Shown here: one piece after another, positions 8,051 to 17,437 of the stretch
Layout: every line of letters begins with the position of its first letter
Position numbering within the stretch: position 1 is the stretch's first letter
Program-made: the position numbers and the translations under genes
DNA from: Psychrobacillus sp. FSL K6-2836
GTDB lineage: Bacteria; Bacillota; Bacilli; Bacillales_A; Planococcaceae
Assembly: GCF_038003085.1 (NCBI RefSeq)
Contig: NZ_JBBOOM010000001.1
Coordinates: 2,604,001 to 2,668,000, forward strand
DNA length: 64,000 nucleotides
Reading direction: 5' to 3'
Notes under the pieces: model-generated
What the model was told of the DNA's origin: nothing
Databases searched by the model: none
Seen by the model: the letters and a program-made list of their open reading frames with translations, nothing else

Positions 8051-8097
8051 AAAAAGGAGCGATAACAAGTGAATATGTCACTTTTTGTCGCTTCTTT
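8051..8097. terminator. Bidirectional terminator
   Basis: An interrupted stem (AAAGGAGCGA...AAGTGA with TCACTT...TCGCTTCTTT) separates the convergent hydrolase and DUF421 genes. The minus-strand reading ends in six T and looks the stronger. Confidence 0.7.
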
Positions 8098-8116
8098 AGT
8101 TTGTGGTGTTTACTTC

Positions 8117-8848
8117 TTAAATCCCATTTTCCCTTAAGCTAATATACAACGAGCCGTTTGTTTGTAATTGTGCATAAAACACGTCACTAACTGAATCTAC
8201 TCCATGTTTTCTTAGTTTCTTCATAACCCATTCTTCGGTTAAATCTAATTCATCTAGATTCTTTTTTACAATTTTACCATCAGCTATTATTTCAGAGGGT
8301 ATAAATAAAGGAAGAGTAAGTGGTACTTTAACATCCTGTTTTGTAGCTTCTTGCAAACCAACTTTTTTCATCACGCTTAATTCACCGTTCGTTTCAAGAA
8401 CAGCATAATGTACGTCCTGAATAGAAAAAATAGATTGCTCTCTTAGCATCATTAATACATCGTCCATATGTAAACGTGCTGACTTTAAAGACTTTGTACT
8501 GATTTCACCGTCTTTTATGACAATGGTAGGCTCATCATCAATCCATGTTCGGATTGTAGGGAATTTCAAAGATATATAACTCATTAATAACGTGAGGACC
8601 GTCCACCAAATAAGTGCAATCAATCCATCAAGAAAGGGTGTTTCATGTTGGGAGGCAATTTCGGCAGCAATAGAACCGACTGTTATACCGGTAATATAGT
8701 GGAAAAAAGTGAGTTGGCTCAGTTGTTTCTTTCCTAATAGTCTTGCTAATATAAGCAACACTATGAAGGAAAGGGTGGATCTCAAAATCATTTCCCAAAA
8801 GTTCATTTCGAAAAAGGTCTCCATATTTTTCGTATAACCTCGTTTCAT
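8117..8848 (-). CDS. DUF421 membrane protein (YetF/YdfR-like)
   Basis: This is a member of the DUF421 family. It has three N-terminal transmembrane helices (within about residues 15-95; LILARLLGKKQLSQLTFFHYITGITVGSIAAE) followed by a cytoplasmic alpha/beta domain with repeated FYAQLQTNG/HYAVLETNG units. Bacillus relatives occur in spore or cell membranes. The start is uncertain: 8848 gives 243 residues, and ATG 8824 gives 235, closer to the usual length; neither has a good ribosome site. Confidence 0.85.
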   Translation of the reverse strand: MKRGYTKNMETFFEMNFWEMILRSTLSFIVLLILARLLGKKQLSQLTFFHYITGITVGSIAAEIASQHETPFLDGLIALIWWTVLTLLMSYISLKFPTIRTWIDDEPTIVIKDGEISTKSLKSARLHMDDVLMMLREQSIFSIQDVHYAVLETNGELSVMKKVGLQEATKQDVKVPLTLPLFIPSEIIADGKIVKKNLDELDLTEEWVMKKLRKHGVDSVSDVFYAQLQTNGSLYISLRENGI

Positions 8849-8969
8849 TTCGACATAATGCTTAGTGTTGCCATGAATTTTGTTACTATTCTATCTATGA
8901 TGAAATAATTTTGTCGAGTTTGAGCTATAATAACTTTAATTGTTTATACATTAGAAAGAATGTGAAAAT

Positions 8970-10178
8970 ATGTCCAAGTTGAACTCCAGTCACAAAATGG
9001 GTAATCCAGTATATCCCATAATGTTCGCAATAGGAGTATGTCACCTATTTAATGACACGTTGCAGGCGGTAATTCCTGCAATGTTTCCTGTATTAGAATC
9101 GGAACTAGGTCTTACATTTACCCAGCTAGGTTTAATCTCATTTGTATTAAATATTGTTGCATCGGTTCTACAGCCGATTGTAGGATTTATAAGTGATAAA
9201 AAACCTATGCCTTATGCATTACCGCTTGGGATGTTGTGCTCCTTAGTTGGGATGGCAGGATTAGCCCTTGCACCAGAGTATTGGGTGATTCTCGTATCGG
9301 TAATATTTTTAGGGTTGGGTTCAGCAGTATTTCATCCAGAAGGATCGCGGGTATCCTTTATGGCAGCGGGATCTAAACGAGGACTCTCACAATCTATTTA
9401 TCAAGTGGGAGGAAATTCTGGACAAGCACTTGCTCCGCTTATAAGTGCATTTATACTAGTGCCTTTGGGTCAAAAAGGAGCAGCACTATTTTTAGTTGTT
9501 GCCGCAGTGGGGATATTCCTATTATCGAAGATTTCTGCATGGTATAAAAAGCAGTTGGAGGCGGAGAAGCTTTCCAAAAGAAAGAGAACGCTTCTCTCTT
9601 CACTCCCAGCTTTAACTAAAAAACAAGTCGGTGTGGCCTTAACTCTTTTGATGGTCTTAATTTTTGCTCGCTCCTTTTATGTTACCAATATGACCAATTT
9701 TTATATTTTTCATTTGATGGAGAACTATGGTATGACTATAAAAGAAGGGCAGTTAATTATTTTTATCTTTCTGGCATTAGGGGCAGTAGGGACTTTTTTC
9801 GGTGGACCTATGGCGGATCGAATGGGAAGAAGAAATGTCATTATATTGTCAATGGCGGTCCCAATCCCATTAAGTCTATTACTACCGTACGTACCTGTTT
9901 GGGCAATTATATTGTTGCTCATTGCGATAGGATTTTTCATCATGCTAAGCTTCTCGGTAACTGTCGTTTATGCGCAGGAGCTTGTACCGAGTAAAATTGG
10001 GACGATGGCTGGGTTAACTGTGGGTCTAGCATTTGGAATGGGAGCTATTGGAGCAGTGGTAATCGGGATGTTAATGGATTATGTAGGTGTTTACACGACC
10101 ATGATTGTCGTTTCGACGTTACCAATAATAGGGTTAGTGGCACTGGCACTACCCAAGGACCGAAAAATAACGATGTGA
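8970..10178 (+). CDS. fsr: MFS efflux pump, fosmidomycin-resistance type
   Basis: The 402-residue protein is a 12-helix MFS transporter. The N-terminal signature (FAIGVCHLFNDTLQAVIPAMFPVL) and the motif GLGSAVFHPEGSRV at about residue 115 are characteristic of the Fsr branch. A motif A-like loop GPMADRMGRRN is present at the start of the second half. It likely exports small drugs by proton antiport; the substrate is inferred from family. The ribosome site is weak. The first copy of the non-coding repeat element follows. Confidence 0.85.
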   Translation: MSKLNSSHKMGNPVYPIMFAIGVCHLFNDTLQAVIPAMFPVLESELGLTFTQLGLISFVLNIVASVLQPIVGFISDKKPMPYALPLGMLCSLVGMAGLALAPEYWVILVSVIFLGLGSAVFHPEGSRVSFMAAGSKRGLSQSIYQVGGNSGQALAPLISAFILVPLGQKGAALFLVVAAVGIFLLSKISAWYKKQLEAEKLSKRKRTLLSSLPALTKKQVGVALTLLMVLIFARSFYVTNMTNFYIFHLMENYGMTIKEGQLIIFIFLALGAVGTFFGGPMADRMGRRNVIILSMAVPIPLSLLLPYVPVWAIILLLIAIGFFIMLSFSVTVVYAQELVPSKIGTMAGLTVGLAFGMGAIGAVVIGMLMDYVGVYTTMIVVSTLPIIGLVALALPKDRKITM

Positions 10179-10751
10179 AATTAATGAAAAGCGAGTGATT
10201 AGCCGTTTTTTTAAAGAAAGTATAAAAAGATGTGCCGTGAACACTGGATTCATAGGACTATAAAAATGAATAATACTGTGATTTCCGTTTCAGGTGGACG
10301 CTTTCCGCGGGCGAGGCCGAGCCTCCTCAGGCCAACAGGATGTTGGTCACGAAGGCGTTGCCACACGAGGTGGCGCTCTTAGCCTTTGTTCCCTTGAAAC
10401 GCTCCCTGCGGGGTCTCGACTTTCTCGCTGTTCCCGCTGAAGTCGCCACCTTTCACTACAATCAACTAGTGTGTAGTACTCCACTATAAGATTTGCATAG
10501 CTTATCACTTAGATAATAAAATTGTTCAAATTTAAGAAAGTGATAAAATTATTTGTAATCTCTTTTGAATTAGAAGTGCGATTATCCAATGATAGTTGAA
10601 GAAAACAGATTTTCTTTTATACTAGTGCATATAAAGAAAAGTAGTAAGTGGTTACCAAATAAAGAAGCGAAAGAGCGAACGAAATTGCATCTTCGAGAGC
10701 TTACTCTATGAATTAGAAAGTATCTTATCCTTAATTATCCAAAAAAGCACT

Positions 10752-10926
10752 AACCTGTTTCTAAAAGTTGTAGAAGGGCGACGGTCAGACAAACGCCATA
10801 AGATTACCGAAAAAAAAGGGAATGCTGGTTGTGACGTACGTCACAACCAGCATCCCTAAAAGTTCACATGGTAATAATATAGCGACAAGTCTGTCCAAAG
10901 CATTTCGGAAACGTTAGAAACAGGTT
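10752..10926. repeat. Long imperfect palindrome of repeat copy 1
   Basis: The outer arms AACCTGTTTCTAA (10752-10764) and TTAGAAACAGGTT (10914-10926) are perfect complements. Inside them GGTCAGAC pairs with GTCTGTCC and ATTACC with GGTAAT. The apex is a perfect 30-bp palindrome at 10823-10852. The whole module can fold into a single rod-like hairpin. Confidence 0.85.
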
Positions 10927-10940
10927 TTGAACTTAAAGGA

Positions 10941-10965
10941 CCGGGCAACTTTTTGTCTGGTTTTT
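10941..10965 (+). terminator. Terminator at the right end of repeat copy 1
   Basis: CCGGGCAA pairs with TTGTCTGG using G-U pairs and is followed by five T. The same structure ends the other copies of the element. Confidence 0.7.
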
Positions 10966-10986
10966 GTAATGCTTTTTATTGTATCC

Positions 10987-11667
10987 CTATGCTTTTAAGC
11001 TACACCCATCCGGAACTTGAGTTGGATCAGTAACAAGATTTTCTTGTATATGAACTTGGTGCATTTTGTTGTTATGCATAAATTTGAAAATACCGTTTTC
11101 AAAATCTGTTCCGATTTCTTTGAAGAAAATACCTTCTTGGCACATATTCTTCTCACAAGTGAAGGAGACTTTATAAGAATCTCCGTCTGCCACTAAATAA
11201 GCACGGACTCCTTTTTCGAAAATGCCATCTTCTTCATCTTTAATGTAACGGGCAACCGAAACAACATGGAAGTCCACGAAAGGAATTTCTTTTAACAAGA
11301 CATTCATGAATGATCCCTTTGTTATTTCTTCCCATCTGCTTTGTGCGGTTTGTCCTATAATAATTTGAGTTATATTTAAACCATGGGCCACTTCTTTAAT
11401 AACTTTTGGAGAAGGACGTTTTTCGTTATCACGAATGATAAACTCTTCAACATCCAACTCATCCGCCAAATTTTTCCACTGTTCAATATATCCAGATTTC
11501 TCAGCATCGAATGCATCATATGGTAGTGGATCAACTGTTAGTATATATAGTGGACAATCTAGCATACTTGCCATTTTATGTCCTCTTCTAATTAGTCGCT
11601 CTCCATTTGGCCCGTAGTATACGCAAACAAGTATACTCTCATCCATTCGACCTTTTACGCGTTTCAC
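10987..11667 (-). CDS. Universal-stress/KdpD-N-terminal-like protein
   Basis: The 226-residue protein resembles the Usp-like domain of KdpD sensor kinases. SILVCVYYGPNGERLIRRG starts the Rossmann-type fold, and the nucleotide-loop region IIIGQTAQSRWEEITKGS lies around residue 120. The C-terminal 80 residues form an extra domain with two cysteines (CEKNMC). The start is placed at GTG 11667 because AAAGAGGTG lies about 9 nt upstream. It is divergent from the Mrp antiporter operon, so a link to monovalent-cation or pH stress is plausible but inferred. No transmembrane or kinase domain is present. Confidence 0.7.
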   Translation of the reverse strand: MKRVKGRMDESILVCVYYGPNGERLIRRGHKMASMLDCPLYILTVDPLPYDAFDAEKSGYIEQWKNLADELDVEEFIIRDNEKRPSPKVIKEVAHGLNITQIIIGQTAQSRWEEITKGSFMNVLLKEIPFVDFHVVSVARYIKDEEDGIFEKGVRAYLVADGDSYKVSFTCEKNMCQEGIFFKEIGTDFENGIFKFMHNNKMHQVHIQENLVTDPTQVPDGCSLKA

Positions 11668-12011
11668 GGTTGTACACACCTCTTTTTTGTTTTCCTCTAT
11701 CTATTTTTCGTGTAATTTTCTACTGAATAACTATATGCTTCAAAACACTTAAAGTGCGTTGTCTCTATCTTTCATGTATAATTATTAAATGCATGTATAG
11801 TAGTATAACTACATCCCACTCCATACATAATATGCATTTGCTATTTACACAAGCAAGCTATATATCCTAAATTCTACTGTATTTTGTAGGGTCTCATATG
11901 GAATCCTATTATGCTACTAGTTGCTAGGATAGTCAAGTCTATACTGTAAAAAAATTTCTCCCCCCACACTACCCAATCCTAATTCTTAATTAACCAATAG
12001 GAGGTTAAAAT
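11668..12011. other. Divergent intergenic region before mrpA
   Basis: This 344-bp AT-rich region separates the Usp-like gene and the mrp operon and must hold both promoters. I cannot fix either promoter with confidence and see no riboswitch. AGGAGGT at about 11999-12005 is the mrpA ribosome site. Confidence 0.5.
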
Positions 12012-14423
12012 TTGTTTTCTATAAATTTAGTTATATTAATCCCATTTATAGCAGCCGCACTTATGCCTTTTTTATACAGGCGATTTAATAAGATTCACCT
12101 TGGTTGGTTTGTATTAATCGTACCTATTACTTTGTTTGTCATACTTGCTAGGCTAATTCCCTCGGTAGCAGGTGGTAAAACTTATGTCCATACCTATGAA
12201 TGGATTCCCACATTAGATTTTAACTTCACTACATATTTAGATGGACTAAGTATGATATTTGCTCTATTAATCACAGGCGTTGGAAGCTTAGTTATTTTAT
12301 ATTCCATTTTTTATCTTTCATCTAAAGAATCCTTACAACATTTTTATTGTTATTTATTATTATTTATGGGTGCCATGCTTGGAGTTGTTTTTTCTGATAA
12401 CTTAATGGTGTTATATGTTTTTTGGGAGTTAACGAGTGTTTCTTCGTTCCTGTTAATCGCCTTTTGGAATCATCGACAAGCCTCTAGACAGGGTGCACAA
12501 AAAGCAATGCTAATCACTGTAAGTGGCGGAATTGCTATGCTGGTTGGTTTTATCATGTTACATACGATGACTGGTTCTTTCAGTATTCGAGAAATAATTG
12601 CTAATGTGAGTGAGTTTAGCGACCACGCATTGTTCATACCTGCGATGATTTTAGTATTGCTGGGTGCATTTACGAAATCAGCACAATTTCCTTTCCATAT
12701 TTGGCTACCGGATGCTATGGAGGCACCAACCCCTGTTAGTGCTTATTTACACTCGGCAACGATGGTGAAGGCAGGTATATATTTGGTGGCCCGTTTCACG
12801 CCAGTTTTTGGAGCTGATGAAGTATGGTTTTGGGTAGTAAGTGTAGTTGGGATGATTACTCTATTTTGGGGTTCCTTTAATGCTGTCCGACAAACCGATC
12901 TGAAAGCATTACTAGCGTTTTCTACTATTAGTCAGCTTGGGCTAATCATGAGCTTGCTTGGTTTAGGGTCGATAGCATTACAGTTTGGCTATTCTGCTGA
13001 TTCAGTTCTGTACACACAAGCAACATTTGCTGCTTTATTTCACTTGATCAATCATTCAACTTTTAAAGGTGCATTGTTTATGGTCGTTGGAATTCTCGAT
13101 CACGAGTTAGGAACAAGGGACGTTCGAAGACTAGGTGGATTAATGACATTCATGCCATTTACATTTACCGTCGCTTTAATAGGAAGTTTATCGATGGCCG
13201 GTTTACCACCGTTCAATGGATTCCTTAGTAAGGAAATGTTCTTTGCAGCAACTGTACATATTATGGAAGTAGATATTTTCTCTTTACCATCGTTCGGAAT
13301 TATCTTCCCAGTTGTAGCTTGGATCGCTAGTGTATTTACATTTGTTTACTGTGTGATTATCGTTTTTAAAGCATTTCTTGGTAAACCTCAGCCAGAAAAA
13401 TTGGATAAACCTATTCATGAAGCACCTATTGGAATGTTAATATCTCCAATGATTCTTGCCGCTTTAGTTGTTGGTATTTTCTTCTTTCCAAATCTATTAG
13501 GTAAATATATATTACAACCGGCTATGGGCAGTATTTATCCAACTTTTGGAGACGCAGCAGACTTAACACCAAAAATATCAGCATGGCATGGAGTGCAACC
13601 TGAATTACTCATGACTATTGCAGTTATTATAGTAGGTGCTATTCTATTTAAATTCCTTAAATTATGGAAACCAATCTATGGATTGTTTTCTTCTCGCTTC
13701 ACATTGAATGCACTTTATAATAATTTGTTGGCGTCCTCCGTTAGCAAATCCAATATAGTAACTAATCGCTATATGAACGGATTATTACGACATTATTTAA
13801 TGTATATTTTTGTATTCTTTGTATTGGCTGTAGGTGGGTATTTGTTTTATTCAAGAGCGTTTTCGTTTGATATTTCAACAAATGCAACTTTCAGAGTCTA
13901 TGAAGTGTGTTTAGTTGCTATTATGGCGATTGCGGCGTTATCTATGCTATTTGCTAAGTCACGTATGACAGCGACATTGTTGAATGGAGTATTAGGCTAC
14001 TCAATTGCTATCTTTTTTGTTATTTTCCGGGCTCCAGACTTAGCCTTAACCCAGTTAGTCGTTGAATCTGTTACCACTGCATTATTCCTATTAGCTTTTT
14101 CTCATTTACCGGATTGGAAAATGGAAAAGCTTCCAAAAGGAACAAAAGTAGTCAATGGAATAATATCGATAGCGGTCGGATTAGTAGTTGTTTTAGTTGG
14201 ATTATCAGTAGTAGATTTCAATCAATTCGATACTATTTCTAGCTACTTTGAAGATGCTTATGAATTAGCTGGAGGAGCAAATATCGTAAATGCTATATTG
14301 GGAGATTTCCGTGGTTTTGATACGATGCTCGAAGTGGTCGTACTATTTATAGCGGGTTTAGGTGTGTATTCGATGATTAAGCTAAAAGCAAAAAAGGAGG
14401 ATGAAAACATTGAAGATCAATGA
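12012..14423 (+). CDS. mrpA: Na+/H+ antiporter subunit MrpA
   Basis: The 803-residue membrane protein is the large subunit of the multi-subunit Mrp sodium/proton antiporter, homologous to NuoL/ND5 of complex I. It carries the proton-translocation core (LLLFMGAMLGVVFSDNLMVLYVFWELTSVSSFLLI, PFHIWLPDAMEAPTPVSAYLHSATMVKAGIYL) and the MrpA-specific C-terminal extension with the MbhD/MbhE-like region from about residue 640. The start is TTG, 6 nt after AGGAGGT. It is the first of seven overlapping genes and acts in pH and sodium homeostasis. Confidence 0.95.
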   Translation: MFSINLVILIPFIAAALMPFLYRRFNKIHLGWFVLIVPITLFVILARLIPSVAGGKTYVHTYEWIPTLDFNFTTYLDGLSMIFALLITGVGSLVILYSIFYLSSKESLQHFYCYLLLFMGAMLGVVFSDNLMVLYVFWELTSVSSFLLIAFWNHRQASRQGAQKAMLITVSGGIAMLVGFIMLHTMTGSFSIREIIANVSEFSDHALFIPAMILVLLGAFTKSAQFPFHIWLPDAMEAPTPVSAYLHSATMVKAGIYLVARFTPVFGADEVWFWVVSVVGMITLFWGSFNAVRQTDLKALLAFSTISQLGLIMSLLGLGSIALQFGYSADSVLYTQATFAALFHLINHSTFKGALFMVVGILDHELGTRDVRRLGGLMTFMPFTFTVALIGSLSMAGLPPFNGFLSKEMFFAATVHIMEVDIFSLPSFGIIFPVVAWIASVFTFVYCVIIVFKAFLGKPQPEKLDKPIHEAPIGMLISPMILAALVVGIFFFPNLLGKYILQPAMGSIYPTFGDAADLTPKISAWHGVQPELLMTIAVIIVGAILFKFLKLWKPIYGLFSSRFTLNALYNNLLASSVSKSNIVTNRYMNGLLRHYLMYIFVFFVLAVGGYLFYSRAFSFDISTNATFRVYEVCLVAIMAIAALSMLFAKSRMTATLLNGVLGYSIAIFFVIFRAPDLALTQLVVESVTTALFLLAFSHLPDWKMEKLPKGTKVVNGIISIAVGLVVVLVGLSVVDFNQFDTISSYFEDAYELAGGANIVNAILGDFRGFDTMLEVVVLFIAGLGVYSMIKLKAKKEDENIEDQ

Positions 14424-14835
14424 TGTCATACTCCGTACAGTTAGTAGAATTGTTGTATTTATCATTTTAACATTCGGTGTGTATTTGTTTATGTCTGGTC
14501 ATAATACACCGGGTGGGGGATTTATCGGTGGACTAGTTCTAGCATCCGCAATTGTATTGCTATATTTGTCTACGGACATTGAAACGGTCAAAAAGAGTCT
14601 ACCGCTAGATTTTAAATATGTTGCTGCGTTTGGCGTATTATTAGCTACATCCACAGGATTTGGATCCATATTGTTTGGAGTTCCATTCATGTCTCAAACC
14701 TTTGCCTATTTTGATTTGCCTGTTTTTGGAGAAACAGAACTGACGACGGTGACTATATTTGAAGCGGGTGTAGCTTTAACGGTTGTAGGTGTACTAGTAA
14801 CGATTATTTTAAGCATAAGTGAGGATGGTGGATAA
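14410..14835 (+). CDS. mrpB: Na+/H+ antiporter subunit MrpB
   Basis: The 141-residue protein has four transmembrane helices and the MrpB signature SGHNTPGGGFIGGL. The start is taken as TTG 14410, because GGAGG ends at 14400, directly against the ATG at 14401 and too close for it, while TTG is 9 nt away. It overlaps the end of mrpA. It is an essential small subunit of the Mrp complex. Confidence 0.93.
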   Translation: MKINDVILRTVSRIVVFIILTFGVYLFMSGHNTPGGGFIGGLVLASAIVLLYLSTDIETVKKSLPLDFKYVAAFGVLLATSTGFGSILFGVPFMSQTFAYFDLPVFGETELTTVTIFEAGVALTVVGVLVTIILSISEDGG

Positions 14836-14838
14836 CGA

Positions 14839-15177
14839 ATGGAAACATTGATCATTATGTTAATAGGGATTTTAGTTGCCGTTGCCACATATCTAATCCT
14901 CTCTAGAAATATAATTCGAATAATTTTAGGAACCGCTGTATTTTCCCATGCAGTACATTTGCTCATATTAACGATGGGGAACTTAAAGCAAGGGAATGTT
15001 CCCTTATTAAAAGAAGCAGATGCACCTTATACTGATGCCTTGCCACAGGCACTAATATTAACTGCTATCGTGATTAGCTTTGCAGTAACAGCTTTCATAC
15101 TTGTACTAGCCTACCGTACTTATCAGGATGTTGGTACGGATGATCTCGATGAATTGAGAGGGGCAAGTGATGAATAA
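14839..15177 (+). CDS. mrpC: Na+/H+ antiporter subunit MrpC
   Basis: The 112-residue, three-helix protein is homologous to NuoK (complex I). It shows the conserved DALPQALILTAIVISFAVTAF segment. It begins 3 bp after mrpB and overlaps the mrpD start, as is usual in mrp operons. Confidence 0.94.
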   Translation: METLIIMLIGILVAVATYLILSRNIIRIILGTAVFSHAVHLLILTMGNLKQGNVPLLKEADAPYTDALPQALILTAIVISFAVTAFILVLAYRTYQDVGTDDLDELRGASDE

Positions 15178-16654
15178 TTTAATTGTTTTACCGTTGATCA
15201 TTCCTATTATGGTTGGGATTGTATTGGTATTTTTACGACCATATGTGAAATTGCAGCGTATTATCAGTTTAATAACGATGATTGGCATTGCAGGGATAAG
15301 TATAATTATTTTAAATAGTGTTCAGACAGATGGAATTATACGATTAGATTTTGCTGGATGGGAGCCTCCATTTGGAATTCTATTTGTTGCAGATTCCTTT
15401 GCAATGTTACTCGTACTTACTGCAAGTATAGTTACAGCTATCTGTTTAATCTATGCATTTTCTTCCATTGGAGAAAGACATGAAAAAATGTACTTCTACC
15501 CATTTGTGTTATTTTTAGTTGCAGGAGTTAATGGATCGTTTTTAACTGGGGATCTATTTAATCTGTTTGTCTGTTTTGAAGTTATGCTATTAGCCTCTTA
15601 TGTATTAGTTACTCTGGGAGGGACAAAACCACAGCTGAGAGAAGCGGTAAAGTATGTAGTGATTAATGTTCTTGCTTCATGGTTCTTCTTAGTAGCCCTT
15701 GCCTATTTGTATGGTACGGTTGGTACTTTAAATATGGCTCATATATCAGAAAGAGTGGCGGAGGCGGGACAAGGACCTTTACTTACAACAATAAGTATTT
15801 TGTTTTTAATAGTATTTAGTTTAAAAGCTGGGTTATTACTATTCTTTTGGCTTCCAGGATCCTATTCTGTCCCACCAACTGCGGTTGCCGCATTATTTGG
15901 TGCTTTACTAACAAAGGTAGGAATATATGCACTTTTCCGGACATTTACGCTCATATTCTACCACGAGCCACTAATATCCCACACATTAATTGGGATAATG
16001 GCGGGAATTACATTGATTGTCGGATGTATGGGGGCAATTGCTTTTAAGGATGTTCGATTAATCGTTTCTTATAATGTGGTAATAGCTGTTGGATTTATAA
16101 TGATCGGTCTGGCTGTTGGAACCGAAACGTCTATTGCTGGATCTATCTACTACGTAATTCATGACATGTTTGCAAAAGCTATGTTATTTTTACTAGCTGG
16201 TACGATGATTTACTTAACTGGTAAATCAAAAATAGATGAAATGAGTGGACTAATACGAAACTATCCTCTATTTGGATGGATGTTCTTCCTGGTCACCTGT
16301 TCATTGGCAGGTATCCCGCCGTTAAGTGGATTTGTAGGTAAAATTTTAGTAGGACAAGGTGCTAGCGAATCAGGTTCTTACATATTACTAGCATTGGCTT
16401 TTATCTCCAGTATAGTTGTGCTTTACTCGCTTCTTCGGATTTTCTTAAATACTATATTTGGGGAAACTATTATTAGTCTTGAAGAAGAAAAACCTATGAA
16501 AATGGGAATGATTATACCAATTGTACTGTTGGGAATTGCAACGGTTTCATTAGGACTTGGAGCAGAGTTTATATCCGACTATGTTACGGACGCAGCTCAT
16601 ACTCTTTCTAATCCATCCGTGTATATTGATGCAGTAATGGGAGGAAATAAGTGA
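15170..16654 (+). CDS. mrpD: Na+/H+ antiporter subunit MrpD
   Basis: The 494-residue protein is the second NuoM/N-like proton-pumping subunit. It has the segments GDLFNLFVCFEVMLLASY and LPGSYSVPPTAVAALFGALLTKVGIYAL, with the glutamate and lysine used in the ion path. ATG 15170 has AGAGGGG at good distance and is preferred to GTG 15167. It overlaps mrpC by 8 bp. Confidence 0.94.
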   Translation: MNNLIVLPLIIPIMVGIVLVFLRPYVKLQRIISLITMIGIAGISIIILNSVQTDGIIRLDFAGWEPPFGILFVADSFAMLLVLTASIVTAICLIYAFSSIGERHEKMYFYPFVLFLVAGVNGSFLTGDLFNLFVCFEVMLLASYVLVTLGGTKPQLREAVKYVVINVLASWFFLVALAYLYGTVGTLNMAHISERVAEAGQGPLLTTISILFLIVFSLKAGLLLFFWLPGSYSVPPTAVAALFGALLTKVGIYALFRTFTLIFYHEPLISHTLIGIMAGITLIVGCMGAIAFKDVRLIVSYNVVIAVGFIMIGLAVGTETSIAGSIYYVIHDMFAKAMLFLLAGTMIYLTGKSKIDEMSGLIRNYPLFGWMFFLVTCSLAGIPPLSGFVGKILVGQGASESGSYILLALAFISSIVVLYSLLRIFLNTIFGETIISLEEEKPMKMGMIIPIVLLGIATVSLGLGAEFISDYVTDAAHTLSNPSVYIDAVMGGNK

Positions 16655-16670
16655 TGGGAGAGGTGAGAAT

Positions 16671-17153
16671 ATGCCAGCACAGTTTTTACTAAACCTATTC
16701 ATAGCATTTTTGTGGACAACATTAAAGGACGAAGATGAACTAAAGATGACGACATTTTTTAGTGGTTTCATCGTAGGGATCTTCATAATTTTCTTAATGC
16801 ATCGCTTTTTTGGGACTCAGTTTTATTTGAGAAGATTATTCTCCCTTATTAAGTTGATTTTCATATTTATATCAGAATTAGCTCAGTCGAGTCTACTAAT
16901 AAGTAAACAAATATTAAATCCACGTTGGGACCTAAAGCCTGGAATTTTCACATATAAAACAGAGCTAAAAGGAGACTGGGAAATTACCACTCTAGCAATG
17001 TTGTTAACGTTGACTCCTGGTTCTGTTGTGATGGAAGTGAACCCAGAAGGGGATATGTTTTACATCCATGCGATGGATATAGAACAGTCTAAAGCAGATG
17101 TATTGCGATCCATAACTAAATTTGAGAGAGCAATAATGGAGGTGACCCGCTAA
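16671..17153 (+). CDS. mrpE: Na+/H+ antiporter subunit MrpE
   Basis: The 160-residue protein has the MrpE fold: two N-terminal membrane helices and a cytoplasmic domain with TLTPGSVVMEVNPEGDMFYIHAMD near residues 112-135. The ribosome site is GAGAGGTGAG. Its last base is the first base of mrpF, so the two are coupled. Confidence 0.93.
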   Translation: MPAQFLLNLFIAFLWTTLKDEDELKMTTFFSGFIVGIFIIFLMHRFFGTQFYLRRLFSLIKLIFIFISELAQSSLLISKQILNPRWDLKPGIFTYKTELKGDWEITTLAMLLTLTPGSVVMEVNPEGDMFYIHAMDIEQSKADVLRSITKFERAIMEVTR

Positions 17154-17437
17154 TGATTGAAAAAATACTGTTGGCTTCTCTAACATTATTTGCTATATCT
17201 ATTGCAATTGCTCTATTTCGTATCATTAAAGGTCCTTCTATGCCAGATCGAGCAGTAGCTTTAGACATGATTGGTGTAAATCTCATATCAATGATTGCTA
17301 TTATTTCGATTGTCTTAAAAACAAAGGCATTTTTAGAGGCTATTCTTATACTTGGTATACTTGCTTTTATCAGTACAATTGCCATTTCCAAGTATATTGA
17401 AAGGGGGGCTATTATTGAGCATAAGTCAGATGATTGA
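17153..17437 (+). CDS. mrpF: Na+/H+ antiporter subunit MrpF
   Basis: The 94-residue, three-helix protein has the MrpF signature RIIKGPSMPDRAVALDMIGVNLI, containing the conserved aspartates. It overlaps both mrpE and mrpG. Confidence 0.93.
   Translation: MIEKILLASLTLFAISIAIALFRIIKGPSMPDRAVALDMIGVNLISMIAIISIVLKTKAFLEAILILGILAFISTIAISKYIERGAIIEHKSDD

Larger units (their letters stand above)
10212..10965 (+). repeat. Non-coding repeat element, copy 1 (full length)
   Basis: This element fills most of the 808-bp gene-free gap 10179-10986. It has a left end (AAGTATAAAAA...GTGAACACTG), a GC-rich inverted core at about 10281-10469, an AT-rich middle conserved with copy 2, a long palindrome at 10752-10926 and a terminator at 10941-10965. 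It has no plausible reading frame. Related copies lie at 24798, 31701, 49377 and 52240, all in the same orientation. Confidence 0.85.
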
